A model generated the notes under the pieces. It searched no databases, had not been told where the DNA came from, and saw nothing but the letters and a program-made list of their open reading frames with translations. This document shows positions 1-8,705 of a stretch of DNA of 64,000 bases, piece after piece (position 1 is the stretch's first letter; each line of letters opens with the position of its first letter). The position numbers and the translations under genes are program-made. This DNA is from Acetivibrio mesophilus (GTDB lineage Bacteria > Bacillota > Clostridia > Acetivibrionales > Acetivibrionaceae), in NCBI RefSeq assembly GCF_004102745.1, contig NZ_RLII01000011.1, positions 1 through 64,000 of the forward strand. The letters run 5' to 3'.

Positions 1-304
1 CACTTCCAAAGGAACTTAAGGGTAGGCTTTTACTGTGTGCATAAGAGCAAGAATCATGATACTTACTTAAAGCCAAATATTGAATTTTCAAGGTGCATAG
101 AGATTATTAATCTGCGAAGTTTAAGTATATTACTCAAAAGGGTTTACTTGTACCACTTTTTTTTATATAATTGCCAATGTGGAAGGACACCTTTTATACA
201 TGCATTGAACATAAGTTAATTTGTTCAGGCATTTATTTTGACTTTATAATTGAGACATTAAGTGTTACAATTAGGAGTGTCAATTGAAAGTAGGAGGGAA
301 TTTA
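1..304. other. Intergenic leader region, no gene seen
   Basis: AT-rich stretch before the first gene. A 60-codon open frame at 37-219 has no ribosome binding site and resembles nothing I recognise. No convincing promoter pair was found, although TTGACT at about 238 is a possible -35. The only clear signal is the ribosome binding site AGGAGGG at 292-298, which belongs to the gene starting at 305. Confidence 0.5.
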
Positions 305-1387
305 ATGCAAAAGAAGAAACCTGCTTTATTTGCGGTCATTCTATCCTTCCTTATAATCTGTCTTGTGATGAACTCTTCATTGGTATTTGCATCTTCAGGG
401 ATTTTGAAGGAAGGAATGAGCGGAAGTCAGGTTACAGAACTGCAGAAGGATCTTAACACACTGGGATATCTTGACGCAAGTCCTACGGGATATTATGGGA
501 GCCTTACAACAGCAGCGGTTAAGAAGTTACAGGGAAGTTACGGACTGAAACAGGACGGCATCGCGGGTACGGACACTTTCTCACTTATCAAAAGGCTTAT
601 AAACGAAAGGACTGCTACAAGATCTTCGAGCAGCATGGCGTTAAAAGAGGGAATGAGTGGAAGCAGTGTAACAGCTTTGCAGAGGGACTTAAAGGCTTTG
701 GGTTATCTTAATGTAGATCCAACAGGATATTTTGGAAGCCTTACAAAGGAAGCAGTAGTAAAGATTCAGGCGAAGCACGGTCTTGAGCAGGACGGAATTG
801 CAGGGCGCAGTACTCTGGCGTTGATTGACAAGCTTATGGGAAGAAGCGGTAGTTCTGCTTCACAACTCACAACTACGGCAACCAGGGGAGGTATTGAAAA
901 AACCAATTATATTTATTCCTGGTTCGGTAATGCAGAAAATATTTTTAAGATAGGTGATACAGCGCAGGTATATGACATTAAGACGGGGCGCACATTCGAT
1001 ATAAAAAGGACTTATGGCTATAACCACGCAGATTGTGAGACTTTGACCGCCAAAGATACAGAAATAATGCTTGATATTTATGGCGGCAGTTGGAGCTGGG
1101 AAAGAAGGCCGATAATTATCACCGTCAATGGGAGAAAAATGGCGGCTTCAATGGCAGGAATGCCCCATGCTGGAGTTGACAGCGCACCGGCAAATACATA
1201 TGTTAGCTCGAGGAGCGGAGGCTATGGCGGAGGAGATAACCTTGATGCTGTTAAAAACAACAAGATGAACGGAGTGTTCGATGTTCACTTTTTAAACAGC
1301 AAGACCCACGGCACCAGCAAGGTGGATAAAAATCACCAGAATGCATTGAAGGAAGCGGCAGAGTGGGCTGAGAAAAATAGTTTTTAA
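305..1387 (+). CDS. Secreted protein with two peptidoglycan-binding domains and an uncharacterised C-terminal domain
   Basis: About 360 aa. A signal peptide (lysines, then a hydrophobic run ending near VFASS) is followed by two PG_binding_1 repeats, roughly residues 30-95 and 108-175, each with the LKEGMSGS...LGYL...G..GSLT...QDGIAG pattern. The rest (about 195-360) is not a YkuD transpeptidase because it lacks the SxGCxR motif. It carries His/Asp/Cys clusters (YGYNHADCE, MPHAGVD, HGTSKVDKNHQ) that could bind metal; this is inference. The ATG at 305 is chosen because AGGAGGG lies 7 nt upstream; an in-frame TTG at 284 precedes that site and is unlikely. It probably acts on or binds the cell wall outside the membrane. 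Monocistronic, with a strong terminator. Confidence 0.85.
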   Translation: MQKKKPALFAVILSFLIICLVMNSSLVFASSGILKEGMSGSQVTELQKDLNTLGYLDASPTGYYGSLTTAAVKKLQGSYGLKQDGIAGTDTFSLIKRLINERTATRSSSSMALKEGMSGSSVTALQRDLKALGYLNVDPTGYFGSLTKEAVVKIQAKHGLEQDGIAGRSTLALIDKLMGRSGSSASQLTTTATRGGIEKTNYIYSWFGNAENIFKIGDTAQVYDIKTGRTFDIKRTYGYNHADCETLTAKDTEIMLDIYGGSWSWERRPIIITVNGRKMAASMAGMPHAGVDSAPANTYVSSRSGGYGGGDNLDAVKNNKMNGVFDVHFLNSKTHGTSKVDKNHQNALKEAAEWAEKNSF

Positions 1388-1415
1388 GCTCGTGTGTGTT
1401 TAAATTGAGAAAGCA

Positions 1416-1446
1416 AGAGATACCACCAGAGGGTATCTCTTTTTTC
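1416..1446 (+). terminator. Rho-independent terminator
   Basis: Perfect 9-bp stem, AGAGATACC at 1416-1424 with GGTATCTCT at 1432-1440, a 7-nt loop and a run of T. It ends the transcript of the peptidoglycan-binding protein. Confidence 0.9.
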
Positions 1447-1620
1447 GTGCCATTTAATTTGAGGCCGACTCTATTTGGTATGGAGAATTATTACATAGGA
1501 ACCGATGCATATAAAAAGGCATTATAAAAAGATAATAAGGTTTGAGACCGGTTTATTGGTAGAAGCTTTAGGAGAAAGGGTATAAAAAAATTAATATATT
1601 TATTATGGAGTGGTGATTTT

Positions 1621-2355
1621 ATGAGTTTTTATGGTGAAATAAGCAAATACTACGACTATATTTTTCCCGTTGGGGAAAATCAATTGAATTTTATTAAGGA
1701 TTGTGCAGGAAGTCCCGGCGGCAGAATACTTGATGTGGCCTGTGGTTCGGGAGGGTATTCGATTGAACTGGCAAAGGCAGGCTATTTGATGACGGCTGTT
1801 GATATTGAAGATGGGATGGTGGAAAAAGTAAAAACAAAGGCGGCAGAAAACGGTCTTTCCATAAATGCCTTTAAGTGCGATATGAGGGAGCTTGAAGAAA
1901 AGGTCAGGGAACGATTTAACGCCATATTCTGCATAGGCAATTCCTTGGTGCACTTGGCAAATCTGAAGGAAATAGCCGACGCCCTTACGCAAATGAAGCA
2001 TATACTGGCAGATGATGGTTGTCTGGTGCTTCAGACAGTAAACTATGACAGAATAATCAAGTTCAATTTGGATGGGCTGCCGACAATAACAAATGATGAA
2101 TTTGGGGTGGAATTTGTAAGAAAATACAAATTCAAAAAAGAAAGCAACACCATAGACTTTAATACTACTTTGATAATAAAAAAGGGAGATTCTAAAGCTG
2201 AGTATAATAATTCTGTGGAGCTATTGCCCCTAAGGAGCAGTGAGCTTGCTTGGGCCCTTAAAGAGGCAGGTTTTACGACCTTTGATTTTTATGGAGATTT
2301 TAAGTACTCGAATTATACGGAAGATTCGCCTTCTCTGGTTGTAAAAGCCCGATAG
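1621..2355 (+). CDS. Class I SAM-dependent methyltransferase
   Basis: 244 aa, cytoplasmic. Motif I is ILDVACGSGGYS (about residues 36-47), followed by the acidic end of strand 2 in AVDIEDGMV, as in SAM-binding Rossmann methyltransferases of the Methyltransf_25 kind. The C-terminal half (TIDFNTTLIIKKGDS, then LLPLRSSELAWALKEAGF) matches the usual substrate-facing beta region of small-molecule methyltransferases. The substrate cannot be told from sequence. The ATG at 1621 is preceded by GGAGTGGTGA. The following uvsE starts about 50 nt downstream and may be co-transcribed. Confidence 0.85.
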   Translation: MSFYGEISKYYDYIFPVGENQLNFIKDCAGSPGGRILDVACGSGGYSIELAKAGYLMTAVDIEDGMVEKVKTKAAENGLSINAFKCDMRELEEKVRERFNAIFCIGNSLVHLANLKEIADALTQMKHILADDGCLVLQTVNYDRIIKFNLDGLPTITNDEFGVEFVRKYKFKKESNTIDFNTTLIIKKGDSKAEYNNSVELLPLRSSELAWALKEAGFTTFDFYGDFKYSNYTEDSPSLVVKAR

Positions 2356-2408
2356 AATGCAAAGAATAAATGGGTCTTAATTTTAAGAAAGTATTTACAG
2401 GAGAAGAT

Positions 2409-3371
2409 ATGCTGGTAAGACTTGGTTATGTTGCAATGACAATGAACTTAAAGGACTGTTCGCCTTCAGGTACCGTTACCGTCAAAACCCTTACGGGAAT
2501 GCCAGATGATGAGGCGAGGCTTTACAAATTACGGAAGGTTACCGAGGCGAATCTTCACAACACATTGAGAATACTTAGATATAATAAGGCTTATAATATC
2601 AATGTATATCGTTTCACGTCAAAGCTTGTACCTCTGGCTACACATCCTATGCTATCACATTGGGACTATGTCGAAGAGTTTGAGAAAGAGCTTCGAAGTC
2701 TGGGGGACTTTGTAAAGGAGAACAATTTCCGTGTAAGTGCACATCCTGACCACTATACGCTGTTAAATTCACCTTCAAAGGAGGTTCTGGAAGCTTCAGT
2801 GCGAGACTTGGATTACCATGTGAAACTGTTTGAGGCGATGGGGCTTGAGGATTATAGGTATAAACTGGTGATGCATATAGGTGGGTTTTACAAGAACAAG
2901 CAGGCATCTATAGAGCGGTTTAAGGAAAACTATGCCGCTCTTCCTGATAGAATCAGGAAAAGACTTATCCTTGAGAATGATGACAAGACATATACTGCCA
3001 TGGACGTACTTGGTATCTGCAGGGAAATAAATGCTCCCATGGTGCTGGATGTCCATCATCATAACTGTGTAAACAATGGCCAAAGGCTTGAGGATATGTT
3101 GGAGGAGATATTTGACACATGGAAAAATGAGTACTTTCCTCCCAAAATACACTTTTCAACACCGAAGAGTTTTGAAAGCTTTAGGAGTCATGCCGATGAT
3201 ATAGATGTAAATGAATTTTATCGGTTTTTGCAGATGGCAAAGGGGATTGGAAAGGATTTTGATGTTATGATTGAGGCAAAGAATAAGGATGCTGCCTTGT
3301 TAAGCCTTTCCCAAGAGTTAAAAGAATTTGACGACATCAGATGGATGGATGAAGGTCATTTTGAAATCTAA
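2409..3371 (+). CDS. uvsE: UV DNA damage endonuclease
   Basis: 320 aa, the normal size for UvsE/UVDE, a TIM-barrel metal-dependent endonuclease that nicks 5' of UV photoproducts and some other lesions. It begins with the family N-terminus LVRLGYVAMTM. Conserved ligand-bearing segments are visible: YRFTSKLVPLATHP, SAHPDHYTLLNSP, VMHIGG, ILENDDKTYT, VLDVHHHNC, KIHFSTPK and MIEAKNKD. The ATG at 2409 is chosen because ACAGGAGA ends 4-5 nt before it and the family starts here; an in-frame ATG at 2370 would add 13 residues with no ribosome binding site. This would be an excision route independent of UvrABC. Confidence 0.93.
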   Translation: MLVRLGYVAMTMNLKDCSPSGTVTVKTLTGMPDDEARLYKLRKVTEANLHNTLRILRYNKAYNINVYRFTSKLVPLATHPMLSHWDYVEEFEKELRSLGDFVKENNFRVSAHPDHYTLLNSPSKEVLEASVRDLDYHVKLFEAMGLEDYRYKLVMHIGGFYKNKQASIERFKENYAALPDRIRKRLILENDDKTYTAMDVLGICREINAPMVLDVHHHNCVNNGQRLEDMLEEIFDTWKNEYFPPKIHFSTPKSFESFRSHADDIDVNEFYRFLQMAKGIGKDFDVMIEAKNKDAALLSLSQELKEFDDIRWMDEGHFEI

Positions 3372-3431
3372 TAATTATTGTGGTACTGGCAATTATTCGA
3401 GATGATAAAGAGTCTGCGGAGGTGAGAAAGA

Positions 3432-3629
3432 ATGGATCGAGCCGATACTGTGAAAATAAAGCACTCGGACATGCTTATTGAGACAATTAGAAAGGCCAGC
3501 AGAACAATGAGTTTTGATGAGTATGCAAAGGCCACAGGTCTTGAGAAGGAATTTATTTTTGGAATACTGAGCGGACAGATTGAAGAGGTGGATAAGGAGA
3601 CCTGGGATAGATTGTCTCTCAAAAACTGA
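3432..3629 (+). CDS. Small hypothetical protein, helix-rich
   Basis: 65 aa, preceded by a strong ribosome binding site (GGAGGTGAG) and followed by its own terminator, so it is probably expressed. The sequence is charged and helical. The segment MSFDEYAKATGLEKEFIFGILSGQIEEV resembles the recognition part of a helix-turn-helix fold (AKATGL, then a turn, then IFGILSG), so a small DNA-binding role is possible but unproven. No family recognised. About 60 nt downstream of uvsE, so it may belong to the same transcript. Confidence 0.65.
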   Translation: MDRADTVKIKHSDMLIETIRKASRTMSFDEYAKATGLEKEFIFGILSGQIEEVDKETWDRLSLKN

Positions 3630-3641
3630 CTGTTAAGCCGT

Positions 3642-3676
3642 AAAGCTTCCGGTTGATATCCGGGAGCTTTTATTTT
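3642..3676 (+). terminator. Rho-independent terminator
   Basis: 11-bp stem with one G-T pair, AAAGCTTCCGG at 3642-3652 with CCGGGAGCTTT at 3660-3670, a 7-nt loop and a T-rich tail. It ends the uvsE/small-ORF transcript. Confidence 0.85.
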
Positions 3677-3946
3677 AATATATTATCAAAATTTTAATAT
3701 ATTATAAAAATTATGAAAGAAAAAGGATTATAGCAATATTTGTCGAATTATTATTACTAGATTAAGTTATTCAAAAGACTTATCCTAAAAATATCTATTG
3801 AATTTATGAAATAGACATATTCGTATAGGTTTTCTGATAATTTAAAAGTAAATATAGACCGCAATATACATTTCGCATTTTACATAATAATTAAAATAGA
3901 TAAAGATAAACGATTAGTAGTATATCAAGAAGTGGAGGTATATTGT
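3677..3946. other. Intergenic region with a weak promoter candidate
   Basis: AT-rich. TAGACA at 3812-3817 and GATAAT at 3836-3841 with an 18-nt spacer could be a sigma-A promoter for the solute-binding lipoprotein. GTGGAGGT at 3932-3939 is its ribosome binding site. Nothing else was identified. Confidence 0.35.
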
Positions 3947-5269
3947 ATGAAAGTAGCAAAGTATTCTTTTTTAGCGGTATTGTTTTGCGTTTTATTTATC
4001 CTGACCAGCTGCGGTTTGGGCGGAAAGGGAAAAAACTCCAATGAATACAATCGTGTGCAGGCTGCTGAAATAGAAGAACCTACCGAGGATGTAACGATAG
4101 AATTTTGGACATATAGTGATGGCTGGAGAGCCCCCATAAGCCATTTTGAATCGATTCATCCAAAAATAAAGATAAACCATGTAAAAATTGACTTTGACAG
4201 TATAGCCGGTGAATATCAGAAGGCGTTGGCAGCGGGAGAAGGTCCTGACATACTGTTTTTTGACAGCGCTTACTACAGTCAGTTTACTACTGGGGAATAT
4301 CTTGAGGATTTGCTGAAGGAGCCGTATTATGCGGGGAGATATGAGAAGGATTTTCCGAAGGACATGTGGGAAAGCAATAAATCAATTGACGGAAAACGTC
4401 TTTTGGCAATGACCTTTCTGACATCACCTGTTGTAACTTATTATCGTTCGGATGTAATGCAGGAAAACGGCTTTCCCTCAGAACCCGAAGAGTTTGGGAA
4501 GTTTATCGAAGAAAGTGAAAATCTTCTGGGTATATCAAAAAAATTAAAATCCAAGGGTCAGTATATTTTCCAGATGCCCACAGATATTATAAGTCTCTCC
4601 GGTTCTTATTCGGGAATATTTGATGAAAAATTAAAATTTGTAAGAGATTCCGACTTGTTTGTAAAAGCACTGGATATGGCAAGAGAAATAAAAAGGCTAG
4701 ATCTGGCAATTGGTGTAAATATAGTGGAAGAAGCGGGAAAAGAGGCTGTAAGAAACGAAGAACTGGTTATGGTGTTGGGAATTGGGTCATGGGGTACTAA
4801 TACTATAAAGAACTATGCACCTGAACAGGCAGGTAAGTGGAGAGTGACTGTACCGCCCTTGGGGTTGAAGGCGTGGTATTCGGATACAAAGCTTGCAATC
4901 AATGCCCAAAGCAATAATAAAAAATGGGCATGGTTGTTTGTTGAATATGTAGCAACCCAGCAGGAGGGCGGAGAGAACATTGATATGATTTCCGGCTACT
5001 ATCCGGCAAGAAGAAACCTTAAAGTTATGTTGAGGGAAAACGAATTTTACGGCAATCAACTTATTCAGCCTCTAATTGAGGATTTGGCTGAAGAAATGGT
5101 TCAGTACAAACAGACTCCTATAGATGAAAGGGCCTTAGAGATATTCAATAAGGAAATAGATATGGCCATTGGCAGTAAGGTTGATTCACACAAAGCCATA
5201 AAGGATATTTCAAATAAAATTGAAAGCACGCTAAAAAAGGAACGGGAAGCTTTACTTAAGGGTAAATAG
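3947..5269 (+). CDS. ABC transporter solute-binding lipoprotein (family 1, sugar-type)
   Basis: About 440 aa. The lipoprotein signal peptide ends at the lipobox LTSC (Cys about residue 20), so the protein is anchored outside the membrane. The mature part has the family 1 solute-binding layout: VTIEFWTYSDGW, FESIHPKIKINHVKID, AAGEGPDILFFDSAY, LTSPVVTYYRSDVMQENGFP and an ISGYYPARR element near the C-terminus, typical of carbohydrate binders. The ATG at 3947 follows GTGGAGGT; an in-frame GTG at 3932 is part of that site. No permease or ATPase gene is adjacent, so it must borrow a transporter or act as a sensor. A PfkB-type kinase follows 48 nt later. Confidence 0.85.
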   Translation: MKVAKYSFLAVLFCVLFILTSCGLGGKGKNSNEYNRVQAAEIEEPTEDVTIEFWTYSDGWRAPISHFESIHPKIKINHVKIDFDSIAGEYQKALAAGEGPDILFFDSAYYSQFTTGEYLEDLLKEPYYAGRYEKDFPKDMWESNKSIDGKRLLAMTFLTSPVVTYYRSDVMQENGFPSEPEEFGKFIEESENLLGISKKLKSKGQYIFQMPTDIISLSGSYSGIFDEKLKFVRDSDLFVKALDMAREIKRLDLAIGVNIVEEAGKEAVRNEELVMVLGIGSWGTNTIKNYAPEQAGKWRVTVPPLGLKAWYSDTKLAINAQSNNKKWAWLFVEYVATQQEGGENIDMISGYYPARRNLKVMLRENEFYGNQLIQPLIEDLAEEMVQYKQTPIDERALEIFNKEIDMAIGSKVDSHKAIKDISNKIESTLKKEREALLKGK

Positions 5270-5317
5270 CGGGTAAAATAAACATATCAAGACATAAAGA
5301 GCAAGGAGAAGGACGCT

Positions 5318-6250
5318 ATGATAACATCAGTGGCTCTTAACCCCGCGTTGGATAAGATCTATTTTGTTGATAATTTTGAGCCGGGAAAAATGTACAGGGT
5401 ACGGGAAATGGTGAAGTCGGCTGGCGGGAAAGGTGTAAATGTTGCCCGAGTCTCCCGTATGATGGGAGAGAGTATCCGGCTGATAGGCTTTAAGGGCGGA
5501 GAAGCCGGGAATTGGCTGGAATTACAGCTTAAAAAGCTCGGTGTCTGTACGGGATTTGTTGAAGTTTGTGGTGAAACAAGGACAAACAACAATATTATTG
5601 ATCGGGAAAGGGACAATGAAACTGAGGTGCTGGAGCTGGGACCTTTTATATCCGGTGAGGATATGGAAAGGTTTATGACAGTTTATAAAGAGGCATTGGC
5701 GGATTCTAAAGTTGTTGTCCTATCAGGCGGGCTTCCTCAAGGAGTGCCTGCAAATTATTATGAGACCCTTATCGAGGCAGCAAAGCCATTTGGTGTTCCT
5801 GTTATACTTGACACTGGCGGGGAGGCTTTGAGTGAGGGTATTAAGGCAAAGCCCCATGTCATAAAACCGAATTTAAGGGAATTGAGCAATCTTGTTCAAA
5901 AAGAATTAAAGGATATGGGAGAAATCCTTGAGGTGCTCAGAAGAATTAATGCCGATGGAGTAGATATTGCAATGGTTTCAATGGGCGAGCAAGGTGCAAT
6001 TCTTAGTACAAAGGACTCGTGTATTAGAGTAAAAGTGCCGTCTGTGGCTGTAGTAAATACTATAGGTTCCGGAGATGCCATGGTGGCAGGTTTTGCAACA
6101 GGGCTTGCAAGAAGTGAGACGCTGGAAGAGTGCTTGAGACTTGCGGCGGCCTGCGGTATGAGCAATGCACGTTTTTTAGAGATTGGTGTTGTGGATAAAA
6201 ATGAAGTTGAGACACAAAAAGGCAGAGTGGAGATCGAGAGAATATTTTGA
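5318..6250 (+). CDS. PfkB-family hexose-phosphate kinase (1-phosphofructokinase/tagatose-6-phosphate kinase type)
   Basis: 310 aa, cytoplasmic. The N-terminus (SVALNPALDKIYFVDNF) and the GGKGVNVARVSRMMG substrate-binding motif are those of the FruK/LacC/Pfk2 branch of ribokinases. The C-terminal ATP/anion-hole motif reads NTIGSGDAMVAGF, with the catalytic Asp in GSGD. It transfers phosphate from ATP to a sugar phosphate (fructose-1-P or tagatose-6-P); which one is not decidable. AAGGAGAAGG precedes the ATG. It lies 48 nt downstream of the solute-binding lipoprotein, suggesting a two-gene sugar-use operon without PTS or permease genes. Confidence 0.85.
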   Translation: MITSVALNPALDKIYFVDNFEPGKMYRVREMVKSAGGKGVNVARVSRMMGESIRLIGFKGGEAGNWLELQLKKLGVCTGFVEVCGETRTNNNIIDRERDNETEVLELGPFISGEDMERFMTVYKEALADSKVVVLSGGLPQGVPANYYETLIEAAKPFGVPVILDTGGEALSEGIKAKPHVIKPNLRELSNLVQKELKDMGEILEVLRRINADGVDIAMVSMGEQGAILSTKDSCIRVKVPSVAVVNTIGSGDAMVAGFATGLARSETLEECLRLAAACGMSNARFLEIGVVDKNEVETQKGRVEIERIF

Positions 6251-6389
6251 TTTCACTTTTCAACATATCTAATATATCCTCCTTCCTAAAATAAATTTCG
6301 AATCTTATGGAAATTCTCTATAGTATACTATTATAGCTATATATGTTTATTGCAAAATATATAGGCTGATTTTAAATTTATTATCAGGC

Positions 6390-6419
6390 TTGATAACATT
6401 ATTGCTTTACCTATATAAT
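6390..6419 (+). promoter_or_regulatory. Candidate sigma-A promoter of tex
   Basis: TTGATA at 6390-6395, an 18-nt spacer and TATAAT at 6414-6419, about 118 nt before the tex start. Confidence 0.5.
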
Positions 6420-6536
6420 AAATGAGGGAATAAAGAAATGTTTTTTATATAAATATACTTATGGATTTTGATAATAAAGTATATGAAAAAGCACTAATGT
6501 ATTTGTATTCTATAAAATAGTACTTGGAGGATAGAA

Positions 6537-8693
6537 ATGTCAGATATTATTTCCACGCTTATAAAAGAATTTAATCTCAAGCCTTTCCAGGTTGAAAACA
6601 CTGTAAAACTTATTGATAGCGGCAATACCATTCCCTTTATTGCAAGATACAGGAAGGAAATGACAGGAGAGTTAAACGACCAGGTTTTGAGGGAGCTGCA
6701 CGAAAGGCTGGTTTATTTAAGGAATCTGGAGGCAAGAAGGGAAGAAGTTCGGCGCCTGATTGAAGAACAGGGCAAGCTGACGGAGGAAATTACGGCATCT
6801 CTTGAGAAAGCGGCTTCGCTTCGGGAGATTGAGGATATATACAGGCCTTACAGGCCCAAAAGAAGAACTAGGGCAACTATTGCAAAGGAAAAGGGACTCG
6901 AGCCTTTGGCTGAAGTCCTTATGGCCCAAGAGTTGAAAACCGGTAGTGTTGAAGATATAGCCAGACCCTTTATAAATCCCGAGAAGGAAGTTAATACAGC
7001 TGAGGAGGCTATAAATGGAGCCATGGATATAATAGCTGAGGACATTTCGGACAATGCACAGATTAGAAGTGCGGTAAGAGACGTGTTTATGAGGCATGGA
7101 GTGGTTGTATCCAAGCAAAAGAAGGAGGAAGACTCGGTATATAGAATGTATTATGATTTCTCCGAACCGGTAGCCAAAATAGCCAGCCATAGAGTTCTTG
7201 CAATAAACAGGGGTGAGAAGGAGGAGTTTTTGCAAGTTAAGATTGAAGTTCCCGAAGAAAGGATAATTGAGCATCTTAAGTCCAAACTTATAAAAAAGCC
7301 TCTTTCGATAACATCGGAGTATGTTGAAAAAGCATTGACGGACTCCTATGAGCGCCTGATATTTCCCTCTGTTGAGAGAGAAATAAGAAACGAGCTTACA
7401 GAGACAGCCCAGGAGCAGGCAATGAAGGTTTTTGCGGCCAATCTAAAGAACCTTTTGCTCCAGCCTCCCGTAAAGGGAAGGACTGTTTTAGGGCTCGACC
7501 CCGCATACAGAACAGGCTGCAAGATTGCGGTGGTGGATGATACCGGAAAGGTGCTTGATACTACCGTAATATATCCCACACCACCTCAGAATAAGATTGA
7601 GGAAGCTAAAAAGGTGATGAAGTATCTTATTGAAAAGCACAGCGTAGATATAGTATCAATAGGCAACGGAACTGCTTCTAAAGAGTCTGAGATATTTGTT
7701 GCAGAGCTCCTAAAAGAGATTGATAGAAAAGTCTACTATATGGTGGTCAGTGAGGCGGGGGCTTCGGTTTATTCTGCTTCGAAGCTTGGAGCAGAAGAGT
7801 TCCCCGACTTTGATGTAGCTCTAAGGAGCGCTGTATCCATCGCAAGAAGGCTGCAGGATCCTCTGGCGGAGCTTGTTAAGATAGATCCCAAGGCTATAGG
7901 TGTGGGGCAGTACCAGCACGACATGAATCAGAAGCGACTGGGCGAGACTTTGGGAGGCGTGGTGGAAGATTGCGTAAATAGCGTGGGTGTTGACCTTAAT
8001 ACCGCATCGCCGTCTCTTTTATCATATATATCGGGAGTAAACTCCGTAATTGCCAAAAATATTGTAGAATACAGGGAAGCCAACGGTAAGTTTAAAAAGA
8101 GAAATGAACTGAAAAAAGTGAAAAAGCTTGGGGACAAAACTTTTGAACAGTGCGCCGGCTTTCTTAGGATACCCGATGGAGATAATGTTCTTGACAATAC
8201 TTCCGTACATCCCGAGTCCTATGAGGCGGCCCGAAAGCTACTTGATATCATGGGATACAGTGTTGAAGATGTGAAGGAGAGGAGACTTGCCGGGCTCAAG
8301 GCTGAGGTCGAGAAAAAGGGCATATCAAAAATTGCAGAGGAGATTGGTGTTGGGACACCAACTCTCATAGACATCATAAAAGAGCTTTTGAAGCCGGGAC
8401 GTGACCCCAGAGATGAGCTTCCAAAACCGATACTTCTTACTGATGTACTGCATTTGGAAGATTTAAGGCCGGGTATGGTATTGACGGGCACGGTAAGGAA
8501 TGTTGCTGACTTTGGCGCTTTTGTGGATATAGGAGTTCACCAAGACGGATTGGTTCACATATCGGAGCTTAGCGATAAATATGTGAGAAACCCTATGGAC
8601 GTTGTATCGGTAGGGGATATAGTAAAGGTCAAGATATTGGATGTTGATGTTGAAAGAAAAAGAATATCCATGAGCATGAAAGATGTTAATTAA
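6537..8693 (+). CDS. tex: Tex family S1 RNA-binding protein
   Basis: 718 aa, the usual length for Tex/YhgF, a conserved nucleic-acid-binding factor linked to transcription. Domains in order: N-terminal Tex helical region with IPFIARYRKEMTG and the IYRPYRPKRRTRATIAKEKGLEPLA hinge; YqgF-like RNase H fold with VLGLDPAYRTGCKIAVVD (about 321-338); helix-hairpin-helix region with SYISGVNSVIAKNIVEYR; C-terminal S1 domain from about residue 645 (GMVLTGTVRNVADFGAFVDIG ... VKILDVDVERKRISMSMK). GGAGGATAG lies before the ATG. Likely transcribed from the promoter near 6400 with the downstream membrane protein. Confidence 0.97.
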   Translation: MSDIISTLIKEFNLKPFQVENTVKLIDSGNTIPFIARYRKEMTGELNDQVLRELHERLVYLRNLEARREEVRRLIEEQGKLTEEITASLEKAASLREIEDIYRPYRPKRRTRATIAKEKGLEPLAEVLMAQELKTGSVEDIARPFINPEKEVNTAEEAINGAMDIIAEDISDNAQIRSAVRDVFMRHGVVVSKQKKEEDSVYRMYYDFSEPVAKIASHRVLAINRGEKEEFLQVKIEVPEERIIEHLKSKLIKKPLSITSEYVEKALTDSYERLIFPSVEREIRNELTETAQEQAMKVFAANLKNLLLQPPVKGRTVLGLDPAYRTGCKIAVVDDTGKVLDTTVIYPTPPQNKIEEAKKVMKYLIEKHSVDIVSIGNGTASKESEIFVAELLKEIDRKVYYMVVSEAGASVYSASKLGAEEFPDFDVALRSAVSIARRLQDPLAELVKIDPKAIGVGQYQHDMNQKRLGETLGGVVEDCVNSVGVDLNTASPSLLSYISGVNSVIAKNIVEYREANGKFKKRNELKKVKKLGDKTFEQCAGFLRIPDGDNVLDNTSVHPESYEAARKLLDIMGYSVEDVKERRLAGLKAEVEKKGISKIAEEIGVGTPTLIDIIKELLKPGRDPRDELPKPILLTDVLHLEDLRPGMVLTGTVRNVADFGAFVDIGVHQDGLVHISELSDKYVRNPMDVVSVGDIVKVKILDVDVERKRISMSMKDVN

Positions 8694-8705
8694 GATGGGT
8701 TATCA

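Noticed and set aside
37-219. 60-codon ORF at the left edge
   Set aside because: No ribosome binding site, odd composition and no recognisable protein; probably chance.
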